The position numbers and the translations under genes are program-made. A DNA stretch of 64,000 bases from the NCBI GenBank assembly GCA_950097015.1, contig CATNEN010000038.1:27806501-27870500 (forward strand). The letters run 5' to 3'. Numbering within the stretch: the stretch's first letter is position 1; each line of letters begins with the position of its first letter. This stretch comes from Macrostomum hystrix. Its lineage: Eukaryota > Platyhelminthes > Macrostomidae. Under the pieces are notes generated by a model. It was given only the letters and a program-made list of their open reading frames with translations. It was not told the DNA's origin and searched no databases. Positions 44,007-55,715 of this stretch are shown in pieces.

Positions 44007-47000
44007 TCAGTTAAGCGAATTCACCAGTCTCTCAAATGCTTTATCCTTTGCTTTCCTGACCATTGCACTGTGCTGAACCAGCTGCTCATTCTCTCCAATA
44101 ATTTTGAGCAGAACATTAGCAGACTTGCAGTACTGAAGTGTCATCACAACCTGCTGTACATCGGGAATTGTCCTAGGTCTGAGCAGCTGCGAGAACCAGT
44201 CTCTGCAATCATCCGGCTCCAACTCAAAGTGCAGGCACTTCAAAAGCGCATCGAAATTCATGAGAAACAGTCCCGGATTCTCATCCAACTCAATCGGGAA
44301 GATTGTCCGCATGCGTTCCGGTAAAAAATTAAACATAGGTTTTGGCACTTGTTCAGCGAAGCGAAAGCAGAACTTCGAGACAGAGTTGCTGCTCCATAGA
44401 AAATGTTCAACCAGACGATTGGCTACAAATCGATTCGATGATAAATTGTCCGACGACCAGCTCGGATACTCGATGGCATGTTGGTGCTGAACTCTGTGAC
44501 TCTTAATCACTTCCAGTGCTTTGATTCTGTCACCTGACTTCAGAAGTGTCATTACTCGTAGAGCAACTTGCACAGTGTTTAAACAGCTCGGGAGAGAGTC
44601 AATTAGTTGATTGAGATTCGATGATGAGTGAGTCAGTGTGTCAGCTGGTTCTGACAGTTTTGTCAGCACATGTTCTACTAAATCGTACAGCTGATGATAC
44701 TCCTGAATGGGATTAATTGTGTCAGGTTGTGTTGACAGATTTTGACTACGATTAGCCCAATACAGATCCGGCATCAGTAGAAACGGTTGATAGAGAAACC
44801 GACCTCGATATCTATGCTGTAGAGTCTCCCTGCAGTAAATGTCCAATTGATTCGGCAAATCGTGAATGACAGCCGCGATGGCACCAAGGATCTCGTCTCG
44901 CTGGCTATGACCTTCAAGAAGTTCAACGCCAGACGATACGCCTGACTGAAATAGGTTTCGAACTCCAGTATCACCGCCCCGAGCTGCAGCCAAGCCATTG
45001 TGCAGTGCTTGCAGAGACTGCCTCAGTAGATGAAGTAGATTTTCCGCCCGCCATTCGCTTCTTGGCGTACAGTTGAGCATGCGAAACAGGAGCATCTTCG
45101 ACAGGCTGCTTGGCAAACCGCGCACTAGGTGAACCAACAATCGATCAAAAATGTACTTTAATAGGATGAACACTTGGCCCTGCACTGTGGTTAAGCAGCT
45201 AATTAGTTTCTGTTCTAGCAGCTCAGTGCACACCTGGAGATTAATTGATTGACAGGTCCCAGTCTGCCGGGTGAGGCACGGCATAGCGTAGCACCTGGAA
45301 CTGTGCAATGCGTCTCTCAGCTTGCTAAGTACTTCGTCACTAATTTGAGTCGGATGACTGTCGGAATCATTCAGCAGACGAATGGGAGGCCAACGGCAGC
45401 ACTCCAGCACTGGGATGTGTCTCACAGTTGGCCTGTTTGCTGCGGAGGACCTGGGCGATGTGAATGACTGCCGCTGCAGGTCAACTACAATTTTCAGGGG
45501 AATGCTGCCAGATAGGTGAAAATAATTATATGAAAACCAGAAACACGATATGGAAACTGACAAGAATTTGTTGGCTATCAGAATACGACCTTTCGGAACC
45601 TGACGAACATACGAGTACCTCAAATACAGAATCTGACACTCCAGAATTCATTACCTGGAACCCAATACTTCCAAACCTAACATTTCCAAAACTGACATTT
45701 CCCAACCTCGCACCGCAGATCCTGACACTCAGATCCTGACATCCAGATCCTGACACCCAGATCCTGACACCGTAGATCCTGACACCCAGATCCTGACACC
45801 GTAGATCCTGACACCCAGATCCTGACACCGTAGATCCTGACACACAGATCCTGACACACAGATCCTGACACCGTAGAACCTGACACCCAGAACCTGACAC
45901 CCAGATCCTGACACCCAGATCCTGACACGAACCTAAACCATCGCCAGAGTATGTCAGAGAGCCGTCACTCTGACTTAGTTCAACTGGATTCCGGCCGCCC
46001 AGCAGTGCGGCCCCGCTACCGCAGCGGCAAAGTCCTTGAATGTGCAGCACCACACCCGGTACCGGACGGAGCAGTGTGACTTCGATGTCGTTGTCAAATT
46101 CGCCGGCTAAACTTCGGCCCCAGGCGTCGGCGAAGCTGCCACCGAGGCGCGGCAACGGCAGGTCGGAGAAGTCGGCCTGAAGTCGAGCTCGACTCAAAGC
46201 TTCGGTGACATCAATGACGCAGCTATGAAGGCAGGCGGATAGCTGATGAAATCCGGCAGCCAAGAGGCTGTTATGTAGTTGTAGGCTTAGCTCGGAGTCT
46301 GTGGGTTCAGATCTTGGCGGGAGATGGGGGTGAGCAATTACATTCCTATCTAACATGTTACAGTCCTGTCTAACATGTTACAGTCCTGTCTAACATGTTA
46401 CAGTCCTGTCTAACATGTTACAGTCCTGTCTAACATGTTACAGTCCTGTCTAACATGTTACAGTCCTGTCTAATATGTTACAGTCCTGTCTAACATGTTA
46501 CAGTCTCGTTTAGCAAGTTACGCTACTCACCTCTCGTCTGTTGAAGCCAATTCATCGAGTCCACCAGATGATTCTTTCAGCTCTCTCGCCAGCATCACGT
46601 GACCTCGCTGAAGCGCCGACTGAAACGCCGTCAAGCCGTCGCGATCGCGGGCCAGAAGGTCGCCGCCGTTGGCCGCCAGTAGGCGCGCGATTGTCACGTT
46701 ACCAAGTCTTGACGCGGCATGCAACGGTGTCTGGCCATTGTCGCGTCGCCTAGCATTGACATCGGCGCCGGCGCGAATTAGTTGGCTCGCGGCGCCAATT
46801 TGGCGCCGAATTGTCGCAGCGTGCAGAGGAGTAGCGCCGCTGGTTGTAACTCGAGTGTCTGGCGAGGCTAGCAATCCATTTGTAACCAAGCACCTTAGCA
46901 GTTGAGTTGGTTGGTTTGAGATTTCTGACAAAAGTAGATTCAAATCAGTCTACTCCACTATACTCTACCCAGTCTACTCCGTTAAACCTACTCTACTCAG

Positions 47001-48192
47001 TCTAATGTGTAAAATTTTTAAATGCTCAACATCTACCAAACAATCACCTGACAATGTCCGTGTGTCCCATTTGTGCTGCGACAAACAATGGCGAGTAGCC
47101 GCCTGTCACAGCCAGATTAGGATTAGCCAGTCCGTCATCTGTCAACGCTTTGACAGCTGTCAATTGGCCAGCTTGAGCAGCTAGATAAAGCGGGGTTGCT
47201 CCACCAATCTGAAGGTCAACATCGGCTTGACGGCCAATCAGCAGTCTTAGAAGATCTGGTCGACCTGCCTTGGCGGCAAGATGAGTAGCAACAGTGGGGT
47301 CAGCTTGGGCGTTTGACAGATTCAAAGCCAACTCGAAGTGGCCAACCTTCGCCGCCAGCGCCAAGGCAGTTGAGCCGCAGTTCGCCAACGCATCGACGTC
47401 GGCTCCCGCTAGCGTCAGTTGCGTTGTCATTGCAACCCGACCAGCGCTGGCCGCCAAATGAAGCGGCGAATGACCTCCGTGCGTCATTCGTCGATTCAAA
47501 TTCGCCACACCGCTGATTAGACGAGCTAGACAATCAGTACTGTCTCCAGCGACCGCCAGGTGAACTGCCGATGCGCCGTCGAGTCGTTGAACATCAGGAT
47601 CCGCCATGGCAGCCAAGAGTAGGCTGACAGTTTCCTCTGACCCGGCGGCCACCGCAAGCAGCAGGGGACACTCGCCAGTTTCAGTCGCTGGTTGATTAAC
47701 ATCGGCGACTTCAAATTCAACGAACTGCCTGACGACTGCGACCTGCCTAAGTCTGGCTGCCCAGCACAACGGAGTCAGGCCACTACGACGATGTCGCGTT
47801 GAAATCTGCAATCTAAATTTAAATAGATTGACAGCTATGTGACAGCTAGATGATGCTTGACAGGTCAGAAGATGCTGGACAATGTCCAAGTGCCCATTGC
47901 GCAATGCTGCATCCAACGGCGTCACTCCGCAATTGTCCTCCAGCTCCGTCAAAGCCAACGCGCCAGTCAGCAGCGACACAATGTTTGCCCGACCTAGCGA
48001 GGCGGCTAACCACAATGGACTGCGGCCGAGCGAATCGCTGATGTTCACATCGACAGCTTGACTGTCTAGAATCCGCCTAACCGCGCCTACATCGTCAGAT
48101 TTGACAGCTTCAAATAGGCCGAAGCTGGGGTCCATGGGCTTGCTGGGTATCGGAAATATGTGTCCAGGCTTTGCAAGGCCAGGCAAGCGCAT
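44007..48192 (-). CDS. Ankyrin-repeat protein with C-terminal Mab-21/cGAS-like domain (4 exons)
   Basis: Exons on the minus strand: 48192-47048, 46893-46531, 46312 to about 45939, and about 45556-44007. The first two junctions are phase 2 with good sites; the last is tentative because no single donor-acceptor pair is clearly best. Joined length about 1143 aa. Residues about 20-500 are roughly 12 ankyrin repeats (for example GHSPLHLAASAGR, GQTPLHAASRLGN). Exon 3 holds a nucleotidyltransferase start, GGSFADAW (G561, S562), then DNDIEV (D578, E580). Exon 4 opens with KIVVDL, a candidate third acidic residue (about D653), then VQGQVFILLKYI and LSKMLLFRMLNCTPRSEW, the helical Mab-21 C half. The acidic triad fits an active enzyme, but substrate and activity are unknown. 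An 18-residue insert between two ankyrin repeats (around 47800-47860) may be a retained intron. Alternative start: ATG at 48135. Confidence 0.8.
45715..45930. repeat. 14/15-bp minisatellite in ankyrin-Mab21 intron 3
   Basis: About 15 units of CAGATCCTGACACC or GTAGATCCTGACACC. The repeat starts only a few bases after the last Mab-21-like residues of exon 3, which makes the donor site hard to place. Confidence 0.93.
46345..46515. repeat. 20-bp minisatellite in ankyrin-Mab21 intron 2
   Basis: Eight or nine nearly perfect units of TAACATGTTACAGTCCTGTC. The TAACATGTTA part is a palindrome. Confidence 0.95.
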
Positions 48193-48589
48193 ATTCTAAT
48201 TTTCTCTTTTTCATATTTATCTTTCTGCTCATTCTTTCTTTAACTACTCGAATGAATGAAATAGAAAAACCCAACTAAGGTTGACAGCTAAAACTGAATA
48301 GTCTCACGTGCTTAATTAATCTACGTGAAATGTACATTCAGTGTACATTCAGTGTACATTCAATCTTCAGGTCAAATTATACATTGAGATTCGCAGATAG
48401 AGAAAAGCAAACACTAGTACTGGACATTATCGAGAGCTGCACGAACTATTTTCTCGACAGCGCAATTAACTAATTTTTCAGCAGTTATGATTTTTCTTGA
48501 AAAAATTGAATACTATTGGTCTCTCTGGCTTCTCTTTTTACTTTAATCAATTGTTCTTACCTTTTTTGCTAATTTTATTCTGACATACT
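48193..48589. other. Region upstream of ankyrin-Mab21
   Basis: AT-rich with a short triplicated GTGTACATTCA word at 48335-48362. It presumably carries the promoter; none is identified. Confidence 0.4.
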
Positions 48590-49200
48590 AAATCCCATCC
48601 TTCCAAATCCCGTCGTGACCTACTTAATCCCATCCTGACCTTCCTAATCCGATTCTGACCTTCCTAATCCCATCCTGACCTACTTAATCCAATCCTGACC
48701 TTCCTAATCCGATTCTGACCTTCCTAATCCCATCCTGACCTACTTAATCCAATCCTGACCTTTCTAATCCCATCCTGACCTTCTTAATCCTATTTTGACA
48801 ATCATAATCACATCCTGACATTTCTAATCCCATACTGACCTTCCTAATCCCATTCTGACCTTCCTAATCCCACCCTGACCTTCCTAATCCCATCCTGACA
48901 TTCCTTATCCCACACTGACCTTCCCAATTTCATCCTGACCTTCCTAAACCCATCCTGACCTTCCTAATCCTATTTTGACAATCCTAATCCCATCCTGACC
49001 TTCCTAATCCCATCCTGACCTTCCTAATCCCATCTAGACCTTCCTAATCCCATTCTGACCTTCCTAATCCCTTCCTGACAATGCTAATCCCATCCTGACA
49101 ATCCTACTCCCATCCTGACCTTCCTAATCCCATCCTGACCTTCCTAATCCCATTCTGACCTTCATAATCCTATTTTGACAATGCTTAATCCCATTCCTGA
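48590..49200. repeat. 20-bp minisatellite (CTTCCTAATCCCATCCTGAC)
   Basis: About 30 units of CTTCCTAATCCCATCCTGAC with point variants (ATTCTGAC, TATTTTGACA). Intergenic, between two divergently transcribed genes. Confidence 0.95.
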
Positions 49201-49778
49201 CAAGCATCATGTTGAACTGACAACCTCAACTTCATTCCAATTTTCAAGACCAATTTGGTTTCATTAATTGACACTGGATTGAAAGTTCTGCTTGGCATTA
49301 ATTTATTTTTTTAGCTCGTAAGCTGATATTTTTAGTCATGACCAGAAAGCTCTGGCTGATTCTAAAAAAGGAATATGACATATTTATCTTTATTAAACAA
49401 AACGATTAAGCGGATAAGTTTCTTGCTCGCTTATTATGACACATCAACAAATTATCAGAGCTTAGCAACTAAAGTCTGTAAAATATAGTCATGACAAGCT
49501 AGGCATATGAGCAGCTTGAGATGTACGCACAATAGTACGCTTTCATGTACACTGTTAACTTTCTACACTACACTACGAGTACAGTCGTGTAGCAAACGGA
49601 GGAAAGAAGCATTACGGGAGACAGCACTGTTATAGCCAGTCCTATTATAAGGAACTTTTCTTAACGTTGGCGAATTTATATTAATTATAAATTTTAGTAA
49701 TTTCGGTTGGCACTAAGCACTAAAAAACTGTGATTTAGTAGCGCATCATTTTTACTGAACCGAAAGACTGGACAGATC
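49201..49778. other. Upstream region of the TRIM-NHL gene
   Basis: Non-repetitive AT-rich sequence; probable promoter and 5' UTR. No clear TATA box. Confidence 0.4.
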
Positions 49779-52700
49779 ATGGCCGCGTCCTTGGTGTCAA
49801 TCAACAGCGAGAAGGACCTCATAGCCGATTGCACCTGTCCAGTTTGCCAGGAGCTGTTCCAGCATCCGCAAAAATTGAACTCGTGTAGACACACTCTGTG
49901 TAGAAGGTGCGTCAAGAAGATGCAGCAGAAGGAGCCAGACCCGATGGCGGAGATGGCGGAGATCTCATTCAGCTTGTTCGGAATGCTTCATCAGCGAGTC
50001 AAGACCGAGTCGGCCAAGCCAGGCACCGTCTGCTGTCCGATCTGTCGAGAAACAAGCGACACCTTCGAGCCGGATGCCACCGTCGAGTATCTCGTCAAGG
50101 TGAGTAGACTTTGCTGCTCAGTTTTTACCTTAATTCTATGAATTATGATGTCAACAGGGCTTGCTTGAAGAAAGGCGAATGATTTCGGCTCTAGATTCAA
50201 ATCACACAAGAACACAATCACACTGACACACAAGAACACAATCACACTGACACACAAGAACACAACCACACTGACACACAAGAACACAACCACACTGACA
50301 CACAAGAACACAATCACACTGACACACAAGAACACAATCACACTGACACACAAGAACACAATCACACTGACACACAAGAACACAACCACACTGACACACA
50401 AGAACACAATCACACTGACACACAAGAACACAACCACACTGACACACAAGAACACAATCACACTGACACACAAGAACACAATCACACTGACACACAAGAA
50501 CACAATCACACTGACACACAAGAACACAATCACACTGACACACAAGAACACAATCACACTGACACACAAGAACACAATCACACTGAATCCTTTCCGCTGC
50601 CACCAAGGTGCTACAAGCGATGCGATCCTTCAGTCGATGCTCCGGCGATGACTCCTGCCTGACGGAGGCCACGGTGCAGTGTGCCTGCTGTGACAAACGC
50701 CTGTGCCAGAGTCACTACACGGCACAGCTCAACGCACTAAAGGATTCCGGCGTGGCTCTGCTGAAAGACTTGGACGTCCTTCTCGCCGTGCCCGATGAGG
50801 CAAACAGCGAATCGCTTCAGCAGCTTCAGTCAGCCGTCGAAGCCTCAGCCGCGTTTGAAGCCGAACTCATCGACTGTATTCGCCAAGGTTTCTCGAATTT
50901 TCGTCGACAGGTTCAACAATGCGAAGCCAAGCTTCGGTCGCCGTTAATTGAAGACGAGGCCGAACGAAACGCGCTCTGGTTGGACAGGGCGGCCCTGAGA
51001 CAGCTGGCTGCCAATGGCTGTTGGCCGCCGAGCGGGTCACTGGCCCGGATGCTTCCAGAGGCTCAGAGGCGAGTGAAATCGGCTCAGTTGAAGTGGCCAG
51101 ACAGGCAGCTGGCTTTGCAGTTCCAGCCTGACAAGTTGAAGGACCAGCTGGCCGGGTTGTTAGTTCAGCACGCGAGCTCCGACACTTTCCAGTCGCGATA
51201 CTCGCAGCTGCCGTCGTTGGTGACAAGAGTGCGACAGCAGAACCTCACGCAGAAACCCTGGGACATTTGCCTCCTATCCAATCTGGATGGCGTCGTCAAC
51301 TTAAACGGCGTGCTCAAATTCAGATCTAGCTTGTCGAGCAGCGACTTGAGCTCAGTGAAAGAGCTGACGGGCCCGCTGCTGGTTATCAACGCTCAGAACT
51401 TCCCGACTAAGATGCTACACGTCACTGACATGGAGGTAAGAGAAATTGGGATTGGAAGCTAGTCTCCAGGATCATCGCATCAAATGACTCACAATTGGGT
51501 CATAAGGATCTCGATTGGGTCATAAGGATCCTAATTGGGTCATAAGGATGATTGGGTGACAGGTGATAGGTCATTTGTCAATCTCAATTGGGTCATAAGG
51601 ATATCCACTAGGTCATAAGGATATCCACTAGGTCATAGGGATTTCAATTGGGTCATAAGGATTTCAATTGGGTCATAAGGATTTCAATTGGGTCATAAGG
51701 ATTTCAATTGGGTCATAAGGATTTCAATTGGGTCATAAGGATTTCAATTGGGTCATAAGGATCTCCACTAGGTCATAAGGATCTCAATTGGGTCATTTCG
51801 ATCTCGATTTGGTCATATAAGGATCTCACTAAAACAATCGCAATGCACCACAAACCGCAGGTGAAGCAGGTAGCAACCATCAGCCCCAGATTCGGTCTGG
51901 AAGGCATGCCTGGTCGCATGCATGTACACAATGATCGACAGCTCATCCTGACTTCCGACGCGGGCCGGCATCGAGTCTCCGTCTTCAACCTGGAGGGCCG
52001 TTTAATCCGCAGCTTCGGTGAGAAAGGTTCGGCGCCGGGACAGTTTCATTCGCCGCTGGGCGTCGGCGCCGTCGACAACCAGATGTTCGTGGTGGACGCG
52101 AAGAATCGGAGGGTGCAGGTGGGTTTGACTGTTTTGAATACTGTCAGTTCAGCTGACTAGCAGCAGAAAGAACCAAGTTTCAAATACCCACTGCTGTCGA
52201 TTCCGCGCATCGAGGCCACATTCATCTGGGTCAGCCCCACTGAGACAAAGTGAGAGTGTACCACTGCCCGGCAGTGAGAAAAGTCAGGGCAGGGGTTTAC
52301 TGTCTGTCTCTTAATGTCCAGCCATGTTCAATATTGACTGTATGTCACAATACCGATTCCCCCCAGGTGTTCGACATAGACAACGACTACAACTGCCTAG
52401 CCATCATTCCACACGACGGTTTCACAGAAGGCCTTCAGTCTGTGCTAGTCACCCAGAGCTCCGTGTTTGTTGCCGACCGCGACAAATCGCGGCTCTCTAT
52501 ATTCGACAGAGGCACCAGACAGCCAACAATTGCCCAACCGTTGAAACTCGAAGGACAACCGTTTGGCGTCGCGGCTGACGAATACGGCAACGCCATGGTG
52601 ACGCTGGTCAAAGATGCCAAATTGTTGGTTGTCAACCGGTTTGGCTCCGTGCTGAAGACCCTCAGCTTCAAGGAGACAGTCGACGAGTCTTCTAGACGTC

Positions 52701-52867
52701 AGGTGCCATCGTTGGAAGACTTGCCCTTCCCGATGCTGATGCCGATGCTTCAGATGTCCAACGGAGCTCTGCCCAGACTGTTCCACGGTGCAGCTTTTGA
52801 GCCGAAAAGTCGGCGACTGTTCATAGCCGACCTGATGCGAAGTTGCATTCTGATGTCAGACTTTTGA
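49779..52867 (+). CDS. TRIM-NHL protein (RING, B-box, coiled coil, NHL; 4 exons)
   Basis: Likely RING E3 ubiquitin ligase of the TRIM-NHL class. Exons 49779-50099, 50608-51435, 51861-52118 and 52367-52867 are all joined in phase 0 with clean GT-AG sites (donors GTGAGT, GTAAGA, GTGGGT; acceptors CCAAG, CCGCAG, CCCCCAG), 635 aa. RING ligands: C20, C23, C36, H38, C41, C44, C86, C89 (C3HC4, with a long 41-residue loop before the last pair). A B-box-like cluster follows: C118, C124, C132, C135, C140, H143. Residues about 150-260 are Gln/Glu/Leu-rich and suit a coiled coil. From about 384 the protein has NHL-type beta-propeller repeats, such as GRMHVHNDRQLILTSDAGRH, RVSVFNLEGRLIRSFG and GAVDNQMFVVDAKNRRVQVF, running to the C terminus. 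No filamin domain was recognised. Each intron carries a minisatellite or SINE piece. Confidence 0.9.
50205..50585. repeat. 24-bp minisatellite in TRIM-NHL intron 1
   Basis: Sixteen units of 24 bp: CACACTGACACACAAGAACA plus CAAT or CAAC. Nearly perfect. Confidence 0.97.
51490..51830. repeat. 20-bp minisatellite (AATTGGGTCATAAGGATTTC) in TRIM-NHL intron 2
   Basis: About 16 units of AATTGGGTCATAAGGATTTC with ATCTC and CCACTAGG variants. Confidence 0.95.
52250..52295 (+). mobile_element. SINE body fragment in TRIM-NHL intron 3
   Basis: AGTGAGAGTGTACCACTGCC followed by CGGCAGTGAGAAAAGTCAGG matches the middle of SINE copies A and C in their own orientation. Head and tail are missing. Confidence 0.6.
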
Positions 52868-52974
52868 GGCGCACGCGTGACAGCTGACGAGTTGACTTAG
52901 AATTCCGTCATTGTAACAAATTCCTGCCTGTGCCTGTGTCAGTTAAGGGAAGTGACAGGTGGGGGGACCTGTTT

Positions 52975-54050
52975 AACAGGTCGGTGATATGTCTAACAGG
53001 TAGGTTAAATGTCTAACAGGTAGGTTAAATGTCTAACAGGTAGGTTAAATGTCTAACAGGTAGGTGATATGTCTAACAGGTAGGTTAAATGTCTAACAGG
53101 TAGGTGATATGTCTAACAGGTAGGGTAGGTTAAATGTCTAACAGGTAGGTTAAATGTCTAACAGGTAGGGTAGGTTAAATGTGTAACAGGTAGGTTAAAT
53201 GTCTAACAGGTAGGGTAGGTTAAATGTCTAACAGGTAGGTTAAATGTCTAACAGGTAGGTGATATGTCTAACAGGTAGGGTAGGTTAAATTTCTAACAGG
53301 TAGGTTAAATTTCTAACAGGTAGGGTAGGTTAAATGTCTAACAGGTAGGGTAGGTTAAATGTCTAACAGGTAGGTTAAATGTCTAACAGGTAGGTTAAAT
53401 GTCTAACAGGTAGGTTAAATGTCTAACAGGTAGGTTAAATGTCTATCAGGTAGGTTAAATGTCTATCAGGTAGGTTAAATGTCTATCAGGTAGGTTAAAT
53501 GTCTAACAGGTAGGTTAAATGTCTAACAGGTAGGTTAAATGTCTAACAGGTAGGTGATATGTCTAACAGGTAGGTGATATGTCTAACAGGTAGGTGATAT
53601 GTCTAACAGGTAGGTTAAATGTGTAACAGGTAGGGTAGGTTAAATGTGTAACAGGTAGGGTAGGTTAAATGTCTAACAGGTAGGTTAGATGTCTAACAGG
53701 CAGGTTAAATGTCTATCAGGTAGGTTAAATGTCTATCAGGTAGGTTAAATGTCTATCAGGTAGGTTAAATGTCTATCAGGTAGGTTAAATGTCTAACAGG
53801 TAGGTTAAATGTCTAACAGGTAGGTTAAATGTCTAACAGGTAGGTTAAATGTCTATCAGGTAGGTTAAATGTCTAACAGGTAGGTTAAATGTCTATCAGG
53901 TAGGTTAAATGTCTAACAGGTAGGTGATATGTCTAACAGGTAGGTTAAATGTCTAACAGGTAGGTTAAATGTCTAACAGGTAGGTTAAATGTCTAACAGG
54001 TGGGTGATCTGTCTAACAGGTGGCCTTATCTGTTAGACGAAGGTGTTAGA
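52975..54050. repeat. 20-bp minisatellite (GTCTAACAGGTAGGTTAAAT)
   Basis: About 50 units of GTCTAACAGGTAGGTTAAAT with TATCAGG, GTGATAT and a 25-bp GGTAGGGTAGG length variant. It lies about 100 bp after the TRIM-NHL stop codon, so it may be in the 3' UTR or just beyond. Confidence 0.97.
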
Positions 54051-54554
54051 TAATTGTTCCTGTCTAACAGGCATATGTTAAAAATGTCCACTATAGAAAA
54101 AAATAATGCTTAGGACTAATTTTTTTGCCACGACATTCTAGTAATTAACTGTAATCAAGGTAATCGATTTTTTTAAAGTATCTTATTCAGATCCGTTTGC
54201 AAAACGTAATTTTCAGTAATATATTCAGAAATAAATATATGCCGAAATTAGTGGAAATGTGTGACGCTTGTCAGTTAAAAACTATCACTTACTTTAATAT
54301 GTGAATAATTTTATTTATTACATTTTTATTTCATTTTAAATGAAACGTGGAACTTCCACAATTGTACACAATATATTGCGTACGCGTCTAAAGCTTTCCA
54401 ACCATTGTACCTAAGAGAAAAGTATAGAAAATTTACATTTCAACTCACCTAAAAAGTGTGCTTCTGTTTAATACTTTTTTTCTGTAATGTCGCAATGCCT
54501 ACAAAACAATACATTAGCTGACATAAGGACTGAATGCCATCCATAGACTTAATC
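54051..54554. other. AT-rich spacer
   Basis: No gene was recognised. AATAAATA at about 54231 could be a distant polyadenylation signal. Confidence 0.4.
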
Positions 54555-55715
54555 TGACATTCTGATAATTTGAGATTGTGAAAATCTGAAAATCTGAGAT
54601 TCTGACATCCTGATATTCTGACATTCTGACAATCTGACATCCTGACAATCTGACATCCTGACAATCTGACATCCTGAAAATCTGACATCCTGACAATCTG
54701 ACATCCTGAAAATCTGACATCCTGACAATCTGACATCCTGAAAATCTGACATCCTGACAATCTGACATACTGACAATCTGACATCCTGACAATCTGACAT
54801 CCTGACAATCTGACATCCTGACAATCTGACATCCTGACAATCTGACATACTGACAATCTGACATCCTGACAATCTGACATCCTGACAATCTGACATCCTG
54901 ACAATCTGACATCCTGACAATCTGACATTCTGACAATCTGACATTCTGACAATCTGACATTCTGACAACCTGACATCCTGACAATCTGACATCCTGACAA
55001 TCTGACATCCTGAAAATCTGACATCCTGAAAATCTGACATCCTGACAATCTAACAATCTAAGATTCTGACATTCTGACAATCTGACATCCTCACAATCTG
55101 ACATCCTGACAATCTGACATCCTGAAAATCTGACATCCTGACAATCTGACATCCTGACAATCTAACAATCTAAGATTCTGACATTCTGACAACCTGACAT
55201 CCTGACAATCTGACATCCTGACAATCTGACATCCTGAAAATCTGACATCCTGAAAATCTGACATCCTGACAATCTAACAATCTAAGATTCTGACATTCTG
55301 ACAATCTGACATCCTCACAATCTGACATCCTGACAATCTGACATCCTGAAAATCTGACATCCTGACAATCTGACATCCTGACAATCTAACAATCTAAGAT
55401 TCTGACATTCTGACAATCTGACATCCTGAAAATCTGACATCCTGACAATCTGACATCCTGACAATCTAACAATCTAAGATTCTGACATTCTGACAATCTG
55501 ACATCCTCACAATCTAACAATCTAAGATTCTGACATTCTGACAATCTGACCATCTGACAATCTGACATCCTGACAATCTAACAATCTAAGATTCTGACAT
55601 TCTGACAATCTGACCATCTGACAATCTGACATCCTGACAATCTAACAATCTAAGATTCTGACATTCTGACAATCTGACCATCTGACATTCTGACAATCTG
55701 ACATTCTGTAAATCT
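54555..55715. repeat. 16-bp minisatellite (GACATCCTGACAATCT)
   Basis: Over 70 units of GACATCCTGACAATCT or GACATCCTGAAAATCT. From 55030 on, a higher-order block of about 100-115 bp bounded by AACAATCTAAGATTCTGACA is repeated about seven times. Confidence 0.97.

Noticed and set aside
46541-46905. Arg/Ala-rich plus-strand frames over the ankyrin exons
   Set aside because: They are antisense shadows of GC-rich ankyrin exons, which have clear homology on the minus strand.
50202-50696. Cys-rich open frames over the 24-bp array on the minus strand
   Set aside because: Period divisible by 3, opposite strand of a TRIM-NHL intron and exon; no independent evidence.
54449-55152. Open frames with CQDVRLSGCQIVRMSD-type repeats on the minus strand
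   Set aside because: The 16-bp unit read through three frames in turn (48 bp) gives a 16-residue repeat. All frames are open, and the zinc-finger-like cysteines are accidental.
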